This document shows, in pieces, positions 25,454 through 37,900 of a stretch of DNA of 64,000 nt. The position numbers and the translations under genes are program-made. The stretch spans positions 1-64,000 of the forward strand of contig VWZF01000458.1 of the NCBI GenBank assembly GCA_013396755.1, read 5' to 3'. The notes beneath the pieces were generated by a model that was given only the letters and a program-made list of their open reading frames with translations, was not told the DNA's origin and made no database searches. Within the stretch, counting starts at the first letter, position 1. Each line of letters starts with the position of its first letter. Origin of the DNA: Sclerurus mexicanus. Taxonomy: Eukaryota; Chordata; Aves; Passeriformes; Furnariidae.

Positions 25454-26091
25454 CCCTTAGGATATAAATTTCTTACTCTTTTTCTTCTGACTCCTTACTC
25501 TTTCTCATCTGGTTTCTTCACAGAGATGTAGTCCTTAGAGTCTGACAATCCATCAAAAACTTCTTGAAGTATTTATGGGGGAGGTGCAGGTGTAAAACTT
25601 GTTCAAGTTCATGACCACTTTTTCTTGGCACTGACTGCCTTGGTTTCTCTCACCACTTCAAAGTTAGATTCAATTTTAAAACCTGTTAGTTAAAACATGA
25701 CACACAATGCTATGGCTAAAATAATTCTTCCAAAAAGTTCAGGAGATACTTTATTTAACACAGTTTATTTTCCTTTAGAATTCATGCCCTATCCTCCCCT
25801 TGCTTTATGTCTCACAGGTTTGTATGTGTACATGCTCTCCCTGTGATGTAGATAAATAACCTTCTTTAAAGATTGTGCTGTTTCTTTTTCTTCTCCCCTT
25901 CTTTATCAATAAATTCCAAAATGCTGAATTTTGTGTCCAACTTTGAAACTGGTGATGTCAGGCCAAATTCAAACTGAGTAGTATGTGTGAGTATGTGATA
26001 CTTTTAAGGATGATTTGCCAAGTTATGCCCATTGAACCTGTGCTTTAGAAATTTAATATTGAAATCTTGCCAAGGAAAACAACTTCAAAAG

Positions 26092-26139
26092 CTGTCTGTT
26101 CCTAAAATTTAAAATTTAAAATTTCTGTCTGTTCCTAAA
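26092..26139. repeat. 33-bp local tandem duplication
   Basis: The 15-mer CTGTCTGTTCCTAAA occurs at 26092-26106 and again at 26125-26139, separated by an 18-base (ATTTAAA)-type spacer. The period is 33 bases. The two copies are identical, so the duplication is probably young or a replication-slippage product. Confidence 0.9.
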
Positions 26140-28220
26140 GGAGGAATGATGGTTCCATCCACCTCTAAGCTCTTCTACTCACCTTTACTTTGCTCATTGC
26201 TGCCACAGGTTTTGCACTGTGAAAACAGATGAAGCATAGATGGCATCTGCTTTTCAAACACAGAGCAGATCAGTCTAACAAATTCTGTTTCAAATTAGGA
26301 TTCTCTCAAAAATGCAGGAGTTCGGCAGACAAAACAGCTATGGTGCTTCAATAGCTACTATTTTTTTCACACTGAAGTATGCAATACTTTTCTCTGAACC
26401 ACCTGTAGAAAACAGGCATATTCCTGACCCATTACCAGGTAGCAACAGAGCTCTGCATTATGTATGAGCCTCATTCCCACCCTGTCTTCATTAGTCTTAT
26501 ACTTTTCTAAATTCACAGAATATAGCTATATAAAATTCAGTTATTTAAATATGCAGTGGTCACATGAAAAAGAACAAAATCTCACCACAATGAGGAAAGA
26601 TACAAATTTACAAATTTATTTGCCTCCTTCATCTGACATCCCCCCACCCCCACCCCAATTTCTGAAAATATCTAAATGTAATACATAGATCTTTAGCAAA
26701 AATGAGTTTCTGTCAAAATGTCTGTACCGCAAGTTGTTTCTGAGAAAAGGCAATGAGGTGAGGAATCTGGCTGCTTAGGCCTGTAGCAGCCTTGCTGCAA
26801 GGTGGAAGCCTGGGCATGGAGACTCCTGTATGTCTTACCTGTTGTGAGGCCAGAACCTCCATCAGTGACTGCTGAGGGACTCCTCGGTGGCTCTGCAGGC
26901 TCCTATGTATCTAGTTCTTTTCAGAGTGGAAGGATAGAGAATGTCATGGATGAACAAAGGACTTTTTTACTCAGTCTGACACCACCATTTCCTTCTAGAA
27001 CAAAACTGGCATTGATTCAAAATTACTCTTCTGCCTAGATATTTTCCTTCACAGAATATTTCAAATTTTCTACTCTGTGCTCTAAGAATGTTGACGCTCC
27101 AGAATGAAAATGAAGATTTTTGAACTGTGACATGGAATGTTTTTGCAACGGTGTTGACCAGAAGGCTAGAGAGTGAAGATACCTAAATCAACTTTGAGGG
27201 GTAAAGGAAAAGCAAGGAAGATTTCTTAATGATATTGGTGCTGTGAAGTCTGTGAATACATGAAGCATTTATTCTTTCCCTCTATCAAATTAATGTCACC
27301 CTAGTATATTTAGTTCAACTCAACTTCATGCCCACACTTCCTCTTTAGACAATATTTAAATGTTAAAATTTAGTGTTACTTGGAGAATAAGACAGTTCAA
27401 AGCCAACACAGACATGGGTTGGGAATGTGAGTATACAAGGAATCACAGTTATGCTCCTTGGGGTTTAGTTTTCAGGCAGGTATGTTGTCCCTCTCCCCAG
27501 TTTGAGTGGCCTAGATTCAAACTGTCTTCCACCTGGGAGCCCAGACACTGAGGCTCATCCCTCATCCCCTCCTCTCTGATTTTACAATACTGATTTTGGC
27601 CTTCAGATTTACAGTCACATAATACAGCTTGAGCCTCCTTGCCTGCCTTCATATCTTTCCCTTTCTCATGAGTGGATTCTGCAAAAGAACCTGCCCTTCT
27701 CCCTGCTACAGAGACAATCATTGCTCCTTGCTTTTTTTTTTCTCCTTCTATAAACCTCAGTCATCTGCAATGTAGCCCATTCTGCTGGAAATGGCTGATC
27801 CCTGCAAATGGATAAAACAAAGATTTATTATTGTCATAACACATGGAAATTAGAAAATGGACTAATGGAAACCATTAATGCCCTCCTCTCAACAATCAGA
27901 TGAATGGTAGATCAATGCAGTATATTAATATATTGTAAATGATTTAAGATGATATAAGTCTCAGATATTAGAGGGGAAGAAAGCAAGCAAGACAAGGACA
28001 AAACTGTACTATACCTATGGAAAAAAATAAACCACTATATTTTAAGACATATTTCCTGTCCAGCATTTTGATATCTTTGAAGAGATAATATTGAAAAACT
28101 GCTCTGTATCCTTCCATAATACCATCTAACTTTGATATGAAACAGCCTGCCTCCTTACGAAGTAATTCTTAGTGCAAGCCTATAACAGTGAATAAATTCT
28201 TTATGTTCTAAAGGTAAAAT

Positions 28221-28253
28221 AATTATAATCATAATAATAACAACAACAATAAT
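28221..28253. repeat. AAT/AAC-rich microsatellite remnant
   Basis: Degenerate ATA, ATC and AAC units with short pure runs; an interrupted trinucleotide repeat. Confidence 0.75.
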
Positions 28254-29020
28254 TTCCAGATAATAAATTTTACCTTTTTAACATTAATTACTCTTATTTC
28301 AAGCTTGTGCATAACACTGTAGAAAGAAATTACTAAATATGACTGACATAACAGCTGCAGTACCCACACACATTCTACATAAACCTCAAGATAAAACCTC
28401 AAAGAAGGGAAGAAAAAAAATATAAAGGATAATAAAAGTGTTTTATATTAATCTGACATCATGCATAAAAATAATATATTGTCTGTAAATGAATAATGCT
28501 TAAGCTTCAGGGACTAACTAAGTTTTTTATGTGGTCACATTTTTTGGAAAATATTAGAAGCCTTAGGATTCAAGAAATTTTGCTTCTCAACCAGAACTTT
28601 GTGGAGGTCAGTCCATTCATGTCTTCAGGACTTAATCAAAATTCCTCAATAAATTCTTGTTGAATTGCTTTGTGTTGTTACCTGTGGGAACATTTATGAA
28701 GCCAGATGATGATCTGAACTACCACAAATCCCATATATGAGAGGTCAGAAAGGTTACATCACGGCAGTTCAGTGAAGAAATGAAAACAAACCATAAATTA
28801 CCTCCACCAGAAGGACAGCATTTTCAGCCAGATGTCACAGGCGTTGTCTCTCAGTTGCTCACAGCTCTCCAACACTCCATCACATTGCTTGGTTTTAATC
28901 ATTGTAATAGGCAACTATGATCAGGAGAGTTCAGGACTCATGTATACATACTTAACATGCCAAGCTATAGCTGGATAACTGAGAAAATTCTAATGCATTG
29001 AAATATGTTGCTGAATTTTT

Positions 29021-29048
29021 GGTTTTGTTTGTTTGTTTGTTTGTTTTT
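29021..29048. repeat. (GTTT)n microsatellite
   Basis: Five consecutive GTTT units flanked by T-rich sequence. Confidence 0.85.
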
Positions 29049-29820
29049 CATGTTGCAACCAGTAGAGAAAAAATGTAGATATCAATATTTCACTTAATTT
29101 GGAATGACGTGTTGACTAAGAGTGGTCAAAATAATCTTGTCTGCTAGTATTTTTAGTGCATGCAGAAAAAAAAAAAAAAGCTAGCAAATTTGGGAAGCTG
29201 TTTCTTGTTATTTGGAGAATTTATAGAAAAACACAATGGGGTGGCCCTTATCTAAAGAACTCAATGTCACACCATTATGATGAGTATGGATTTATTATAA
29301 AAAGGTTGGATGTATAAGTGCCTTCATTGCTGTTAAATCATAATTCAGTATAGCTAAGTGTGCCATTAAAATCATGTATTACTGACAGATGCAATATTTA
29401 TTTTATTTAATTTTATGGCACATATTTCAAGCAGGACAAGAAGAAATATAGTCTGACCTTCCCCATGGCCAGGAAATTTATTAGCATTGTCAAAGAGACT
29501 CAGAATCAAACTGTACCAAATAACACCAAAACCACTGGCATTATGGTATTTTTATACTAAGAGAGGGTAGAAAAAAGGACAGAAAAGACAGAGAGCTCTT
29601 CTAGACCAAGGAAATTGTGTGGATATCAAGAACAGAGAAGACTCAAGAGTTGAAGCAGAGATCCTGAAACATGTGCTTGTGGTCTGTAGAGGAGCCTAGT
29701 TCTGATTCAAGCAGCATGAACAAAAGCTTGGAAGATGAATGAAAAAAGGAGAAAATTTTAAAAAATATGTAGTGAAAAGCAGAGAAAGGTATGCTGAATA
29801 TCACAAGAGGTGAAAATCTT

Positions 29821-29863
29821 GCCTTTCATCTCCAGGTCTTTGGTTCAAATCCAACTTAAAGGC
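29821..29863 (+). other. tRNA T-arm-like sequence with a B-box match
   Basis: GGTTCAAATCC at 29842-29852 matches the RNA polymerase III B-box consensus, with TTGG/CCAA pairing around a seven-base loop. 'gccttt' at 29822-29827 and 'aaaggc' at 29858-29863 could pair like an acceptor stem. Only about 16 bases separate that stem from the T-arm, so D and anticodon arms are missing, and no A box is visible. It is not a functional tRNA. A tRNA-derived SINE remnant or pure chance are the options. Confidence 0.2.
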
Positions 29864-32800
29864 AGTTGTGACAAAAAAATTATATTGCCAGCTGATGTTG
29901 ATTTTTACAATAGAATGGTGGTCTCTGTTAAGTTGCTGTCAGATAGGTACTACTGCAGCCATCATTAACCAGTCCGTGCTTGCAGGCTTGCCTTACAGAG
30001 GAATACAAGACTCAAATGATTTGAGTAAAGAAAAAATCTTTTACAGCTGAGAGAGGTTTCTCTTGTGGAGTTGGGCTGGGAAAACTTGCAGTGCTGCCTG
30101 TGCTTGTTATGGTGAACAGATGATTTCTGAACAGATGATTTTTCAGGGTTGTCAAAATGCCCATTCGTGCAACAGCTAAAAAAAGATAAGATAAATCAAA
30201 GTGAATCATTGAATATAATGACAGAGGAATAGTAAGCTTAAGTTATTTTGGAAATGAAATAAGCACAGCAAAAACTAGCTAGGTGAGGGTCCTGTGCGTA
30301 GCTCTGATAGCAATGAGAAAATGGCACTGGACTGTTCATGCATGCTGAAGGACACACAAAATGTGAGGATATATGCTGTAAGACAGATCTGTGTCAATTA
30401 CATGTTACATAAGGCAACACTGACTTCTTGCTGTCAGACCCACATGTCTGAGTGTGCTTTATGTATACTTGCTGCCTTTTAAAAAAACGCAATTAATGAT
30501 TAATTTCAAAAAATAAAGTGAGATTATCCACTCCTGGACAGAAAACTGTAGGCAAAAATAAGAGCTTTGGGGAATGAGATCCAGAAGCAAAAACTATGGA
30601 CCACCGCCAGTATTTTTCATACAAAAACCAACTTAAAGTCTGGAGGTTAAAAAGGACCAGCCTACTAGCAATTCAGTCAGGATTTATGTTACAAGCATGC
30701 AAGTTTTGCGCTTAAATTGTCAAGAAAACACTTGTTGATGCAGGTTAGAGGAAGTGAAATAACAGTGTTGATTGTGTTTCACATCTTTAGTTAGACAGGT
30801 GAGGGCAGATCTGTAAAGGTATGCATGTACCTAAGGAATCTGATAAGGGCCTTAAACCTCTCAAAAACTCACAAGGGCCAAACCCACAGAAATTAATTAG
30901 ACGCTGAGTCTCTCTTAAGATTCTTTAATTTTACTGGAGATATGTCTAAATATTTCTGAGGATCTGTGGCCATCTAAACATCTTGAAAAACCTGGTCTTC
31001 ACTGGTTAATTTCTATGTGCACATACCAATTTGCAGATGTGGATCCTACTTTCACCTCTGGAATTAATTTTCTTCCTGGAAGCAAAGAACTTCATTTGAT
31101 TGTTTTCTCCCCTTCCATAGTACTGGAGCTAAACCCCATCTCTGAACTATTTCATGATCTGCTTCCCCTACTCTCTCTCTATGCCTCTGCCCTATGGGGA
31201 TGTGGAACAGAGCAGAGTACAGTGTTGTGTTCAGTGGTGCCTTGCCCAAAGGAAAGGACATATGCTCTTCCTGCATCCCAAGCTGCACCATGTTCTCAGG
31301 AGCAACAGGGTGCTGCTGAAGAAAAATGTTTTGGGAAAAGGGGCAGGCAGGGTCCTGGAAGAGCTTGCCTGATACCTGGGTTGGCCCCCAGAACCTTTAT
31401 GCTAGGGAAGAGGTAACTCTCTCTCTGCTTCTTCTGATGCTTCATTGGTAAAGGAGAACCTCAATTCCTGTATTGAATCCCTGAGCACCTTTTCTCTAAA
31501 ATTGTGGAGATCGCAAAACGAAACAGAGCAATTTGGTGCACTTAATCCAAATGAATAACACACTGGTCACCAGTCACAGCTTTAGATGACAGCACAAAAA
31601 AGAGGGGCTTTTATGTTAATAGAAAAAAGGATTCTTTCAACCATATTTCTGTAATTTACACTATCAAAAAACAACAAAATGCCTCCTCTTGTTCCTTTGA
31701 TGTATACTGTGTTTATGAAGTTTACCATGCTCACACCAGAGAACCTAATTAAGAATAAGAAAAAGACAGCCAAATTGAACTCATTATTAGTTCCACATTT
31801 TTCTCATACATGTCTGTGTGATTAGATATTTATAAGTGCATGCCTATACCATATGTATATGTCTGTGTACTGTACATACTAAAGAAAGAATTATAATTCA
31901 CTAAGTCGTACTGAGGTGTGTAAGTTATTTGCTTTCTAATTATTACCAAATGGGTAAAAAACTGCCAATAGCTATGAACTCTGGCCTTCTAAAAATGCTG
32001 TAGGATGAGAATCATAGCTTTTTCATGGCTATGCTGAGTATTTATATGAGGGGATGGTGTAAACTCCCTTCTGTCTCCTTCAAGCAGAACAACTTTGGGT
32101 AAAACTGAATGACCTGCTTGCCCATAAGCTCCATCAGGCACTGATGGCAAAAGACCAATCTAACAAATTCCGAACATTTCATGTCCCTTTCTTCATTCTC
32201 TGGGTATTTTAAACTTTGAAAGCTGATGCTAAGGCTTCCAGTGCTCCAGGCAAATCATCGTATAACTCTGCTCTTCACAGGCACCCATACAAAAATAGTC
32301 ATGGATTGCTTTGCTGCTTCTCCTGTTTTGCTGCCTTGGAGATAAAACAGTTTCTGCAGGATCAGAAGTGATTTGATTCTAGACTGTGTTTTAACACAGG
32401 GTTTTTTGTTTCACCGGAGGAATCAAAAGAGGAGTTAGAATAAAAATCAAGATAGTTCGAAAGCTGTGATGAAGACCTATATAGTGACACAATGCCTTAG
32501 GGAGTTGAGACATTTGAGGAGCTGGTTGCTCACTCAAGCAAGTCAAGGTCACTTTTGCTTTTCTCATCACTTTGAAAGTCTCTAGCAAGTTTCTTCCATG
32601 GACTAATTCACCCAGCATTACTAAATACAGCTGTAACATTATTTTCCAGTTATCCCCCTGTCACTGCATAGGCTATGAACACTGCTGGCTGCTCATTCAC
32701 TGATTTTCACTGATTTAGGGTATTTCTGTGCTGTTGTATTAGACCACTTGGCTGGGTCAGGTGGCATGTGATGCTTGCAGGTTTCAGAGCTTAGCACAGA

Positions 32801-34876
32801 GCAGATAACACTATTAGAACAAAAAAACCAACCAACCAAACAAAAAAGGGTCCTGGGTTTTTTCCCTACTCCTTTGTCATGGATCCCAAGGGGCATTAAA
32901 AAAAAACCAAATCAAGCAGCTCCTAATCTAACTGAGGCTCTTGAGTACAAAAGCTGATTTTTTAGAACTGTTAGCTGTATCAGGTGTCATTCACAAAGAC
33001 TGAGAGGAAATTAGGCGGATTGTGATTTACAGTGAAATAATTTCTCCCAATATCTGAAAAAGATGCTAACTGAGATATCATCTGGCTAATGTCTTACCTG
33101 CCAAATATAATAAATACATTGTTAAGTACAGTATGGATGCAGACCCTGAGATTTATTAAGTTGAACAACTGAGCCATGCTATTCACTCACTATGTGAATC
33201 TGTGGACAGTCCTATTCCTCTAATTATGAATCTGCTCACCAGGAGGCAGTTATTGGCTTTGTCTTACCTGCAAGTCTCAAAATGTGTGAGCTTTTTTGGT
33301 GCATGCTGGTTCAGTACAGCTGGTACACAACAGATGGTACAAGGGAGTCTCTAGTCAAAGGATGCATATGTGTTCATTCCCAAAGTTAAATCCATGTTGT
33401 TATACACCAGGGAGTTGCCAGGCAGAGCCTGTGAATGTGTCCACAAGGGGCCAAGAGAAACTAGAGTAGAGCTACTGACAAAGTTTGCCCTTTTTGCTGT
33501 GGCCTAGGGGATGCTGTAATTTAATTGGCTATGCTGACTCATTAGAGGTTTGCTTTCAATTTTGCCATTGTTCACTGTAGCTAAAAGTATCAAAAGAACT
33601 AAGCACTGAGGGACAGCACAGTGGGCAGCTCTTAGCTCTTAGCTATTTTACAACATCTAGGAGCAAACCTCAGGAGGAAGCTGAAGGATGGGAATGAAAT
33701 TTGAAACATACCTTGCAGAAAAGGTAATTGGTCTTACTTGCAAACAAGTACCTAAATATAGGCATTTCCTGTATAAAAAGAGCGAAAGACATTCAAAACT
33801 TAAAATTTACTCTACGTGCAGAAACCCAGGTGATGGGGAAGCAGGTGCTAGTTTTAAGCAAACCTCAGGGCTTGTTTAATTGAAGCACATCTGGTCTTTA
33901 AAGTCAGCACAGGTGTTTTCATTTTAATTGCACAAATCTATCCTGCTGCCCCATGTTATATCCTGGAAATGTCAGAAGTCAACTCCGAGATAGCTGTACT
34001 ATTAATACAGGTGTTGCCAATTGATCACATGTTGGTCATGAAATAACAAGTTGAAAGCTGTGGTATTGCCTCTGTTTATTCTTGTGGTTCTTCGTCATAT
34101 TTCATTTCAGAAAGATACCCTTGTTAATTAATGTTCTACAGTTTTATGGTTTCTTTGACTTTATAAGATGGACCAGGCTTTTGCCCTAGTGCAGCAATGC
34201 CTGCTGCAATCATCATTTTATTCCAAGACCTGGCCAAATGATCACCATTGATTTTTTTAAAGATGTAAAAATTCTTTGGCTATGTTTTGATGCCTTTAAG
34301 GACTAAGCTGCAAAATATGAAACAAGGAGAAAAATATGTTTAAAAGCAAAAAATTTTTGATAGCATATTGAGAAATCGTTCAAGGGAGGAGTTAAAATTT
34401 ATTTGCTGAAGATTATTAAACAGTCCTAAAAGTAATGAAAGATAGATACATTAAACAAAATTCAGTGATGAGCAGTGAAGCTGATAATAGACCTAAAATG
34501 ACTTGGATTAAAATTAAAAAAAATCCACTAAACCTATCTGAACTATTTCAAGGTATTTGGGAAGGAAAAGTGTACATCTAGAGAATCATTTGGACAGGAA
34601 CAAAGCAGGTATTGATGTGGAATACAGGAACCCAAATATATTAAGGCTAGAAATGAAAAGAAAGGTTGGTAGCTGTATTCAGAAGGATAGCTGCATGCTG
34701 TCAAAGACTCTAACCTAATATACTAGGATAAAATTAACAAAAAATCCAAACAATTTGTGGATTAAAAAACTCCACAACAGGGAGGTATGGATTTTCTGTG
34801 GATGTTTTAGAAAGGTGACTAGAAAGTGAGAAATTTTATATATCTCAATGTTAGTCTGCATTTTGCAAGTTTGAAA

Positions 34877-34986
34877 TTTTTGGGGTTTTTTTTGTGTGTG
34901 GTTTTGGTTTTCTTTGTGGGGTTTTTTGTTTGTTTTTTTGTTTGGTTGGTTTTTTGCTTTTGAGGTTTCATTTGTTGGGGGGGTTG
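34877..34986. repeat. 110-bp G/T-only-like low-complexity tract
   Basis: Almost only G and T on the plus strand: repeated blocks of G2-G4 spaced by T2-T8, ending in a G7 run. It explains the Lys/Pro/Gln/Thr/Asn-rich minus-strand open frames over it, which are not genes. The strong strand asymmetry is unusual for its length. Confidence 0.9.
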
Positions 34987-37900
34987 GACATGGGGTACTT
35001 TTTTCTTTAACTTCCATCTTCTGAGCTGGCATTCTGATTGCAGCATATTTCTCATAGTATCCTGTGCAGGTGGTATTCTTGGAACCAAGCCGATTTAATA
35101 ACTGAAGGATTTAAGTCAGATTTAGCTGAGATAAAAATAAGGATAAATTAAGATAGTTATGTTTCCTTCCTGCTTTTTTTCTATGTGACACTTCACCGCA
35201 GTAAAAATTATGGAGGAACGAGACATTTTCAGGTAAGAATAAAGCATCCAAGAGATATAAACATTACCGAAGAGGGAACATATTTTTTCAAAAATATACT
35301 TTTAAAAGATGTCTTTTCAAAGATACTTTTCAAACATATCCTCTCTGCTGAAAAGGAAGGCCAGGTGAAGGAAAGGTTTCTTATTAAGTTTAGAGATGGC
35401 ATAACTATCCTGGAATAGTTAAAAAAGGCTTCTCACAGGAGTGGGAAGAAAACTAAGAGGCAGTATGACAACTCAGATGATGACAAAGAAATACATTTTA
35501 TGGCTGGGAGAGAACATGGGTAGAATGAGTTGCTATGTTTACATCAAAAGTTACATGTATCTGGAGAATGCCTGACAGGCACAGAGCAAAAACAAAAAAG
35601 GACTGTTTTAGCCATGGGAGCCTCATTGTGAGGCTTTGAAAGCACAGCAGGCTTTTTGAAAAGGATAGAAGCTGAAGTCAGAACCAAATTTAGAACCAGA
35701 TTTAGGTTATTCAGCACAGTTATCATCCCAGTGACAAATGTGAGAACCAAGCAAGCACAAATACAATGGAAGGTATTTAAATTTGGATTGGTCTGAAAAC
35801 AAAAGCTTGATGAGGTTCATAAATGTCAAATGAACAGATGGAGCTGAGAATGAAACCAGCAGGGAGATAAGGCAGAGATCACTGTGCTCAGGGGTGGAAA
35901 ACAGGAAACTCCAGTCGGTGGGTTACAGGGTGAGGATGAAGGACCAGGGACTGCCAAGATAAGAGCTGAGACAAAGGCGGATATGGATGGTCCTCAGGCT
36001 TCAAGGAAGAGCAGAGGTTAGGATAATCAGCTATGGGAAGAAAGGCCCATAATTTGGCCTGCAAATCCTGGAACCAGAGAGTGCGGTCAGGAGCAGGACA
36101 TTCACAGGATCCAGGTCAGAGCCAGGGCATAGGTGAATTTCTCTGCAGGTCCGTTTGATGGTCTGCATGCAGAACCATGTCCTACATCCCCAGGTTTTGT
36201 CATCAACCTGGGGAGATCTGTATTTCCCTGACAGGATGCTCCTGCCTTACACACAACTGTTGCTGTGAGATTTATGTGCCATGCTGTGGGGGCTCTGGAA
36301 AATAAGGACACTCTTACAGGGCTGAGCTTGCATTCAGGGTCTCATGCAACGCAGCTGTGTCCTATTCCCCAGGCCCACATTGTGCCAGAAGCTGGAGACT
36401 GAACAAACATACACATTTTTGTCCTGGTAAAACAAGCTCCTTTTAAAAAGAAGTAGTAACTTCACTTCCTTGCAGGCTATGTGGTCCCCAACATTATGAA
36501 GGTCTCTTGAGATTCAGCTTTAGCTTTGTGCTGCCTACCGTAAAAATTTAGCTTAATGAGTGCATACACAATGCAACAAGCTGCTGATGTAGAATGCTCC
36601 CAAACAAATGACATCTTCACTCTAAGGCTGAGGTATCTCATAATCCTAATGAGCAGTCTGGTCTGTCTTGATGATGCTTTCCAGTAACTGCTGCATAACG
36701 GGAGCATGCCAAAGACACAGATAACTGTAGGGGGTGGACACCTGTAATTTCCCTTCACATAAATTGCATCAAGTTTCAGTGGCTCTCAAAACCAGGTTGT
36801 GTGCACAAGTATATGCTGATTCCCCTCACAGCATCAAACATCAGGGTTTTTTCCATGTGTTTATTTACAAGCAGAACCATACTATTTGTCGATTGTATTT
36901 GTTGGTTGGTTGATTTATTTTAACCATTTGATTTATCATAGCACAAAAAAAATGAGATGAAACTGCTGTTCCAAAACTTCACCTTTAAAAGAGCCCTACA
37001 AAATTTAATGTAATCCTTCGTCTTCATATTAATTTTTTTACCTTATTCTTGTTTCCTGTGTTACCACCACATTTCTTGAAAATAAGGTAACTAAAGAATA
37101 AAATATGCTGAGTAGGAGCATCGTTTTTTGCTGTCCTTGGACACTGTTTAGGAAAGAGAACTTACTTCTCAGGCAGCTTGTGAACTGCACTGTTATTCTG
37201 ACTGTGTCTTGGAGAATGTGACATAATTTTATATACATCAAGACTCAGCAGGCAAGAAATTTGATACCACACTGACTAATGCTGTTCCTTCATACAATTA
37301 CAATACTAAGGCATTGGACTCAAAGCATTATAATTTCTTTATTTTTTCGTAACATGAAATTGCAACTCTGACAAAGAGCATCTCTTTTAAATCACACACA
37401 TAAAGTACAGGCAACTAAGACAGAAACCTAAAATGTGCTTAATAACTCCAAACAGTTTTGTCTTGACATTGACTATTTATGGCACACGCATGTTTCTTTT
37501 AAGAAGTAATGTATTCTGTTTCTGTGTCATTCTAGAATAACCACCATATATTGTGAAGAAAAAATTACTCTAAAAGTAAAAGTTGTTCTATAAGAATATT
37601 TTTTTCTTTTTTTTAGCCAGATAAGGGCATGTGCAGATGTCCTTGTATGAAGGCTGCTCCAGAGTTTTTATTTCAATATAAATGGTTCTAGTCCAATATT
37701 TCACACTCTTTACACTCATTTAAAACTGAACCAAAATTCAAATTAAGATTAACCACCCATGGAGTCTGGCATGACAACAGAAGTATTCACTCACTCTTTT
37801 CCTACATGTTATTAGCAGAGGGAATTTAGGTTAAAGAGTTTCATTATGAAAATATATTATTTTTTAAGTCTTGACCGCTGTTTTTTTGCTTACTTCTCAA

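Larger units (their letters stand above)
20926..34876. other. Long non-coding stretch, no gene recognised
   Basis: Nearly 14 kb with no CR1 tail, LTR boundary or recognisable gene. Open frames reach 157 codons (24041-24514 plus, overlapped by 152 codons on the minus strand at 24560-24102) and 133 codons (31015-31416 plus); none has a motif I know. Low-complexity tracts are listed separately. A 14-A run lies at 29166-29179 and a C-rich stretch at 26641-26658. Strong isolated splice-donor-like words (for example near 22040 and 18927-19275 upstream) occur without coding sequence beside them. Confidence 0.5.

Noticed and set aside
31015..31416. 133-codon plus-strand frame
   Set aside because: No motif or recognised relative, overlapping frames on both strands, and no splice or promoter context.
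34715..35088. Lys/Pro/Gln-rich minus-strand frames of about 100 codons
   Set aside because: They are the translation of the G/T-rich low-complexity tract.
35200..35240. 31-base microexon between acceptor-like and donor-like sites
   Set aside because: Such pairs arise by chance in 64 kb; the enclosed sequence has no coding signal and starts with a stop in one frame.
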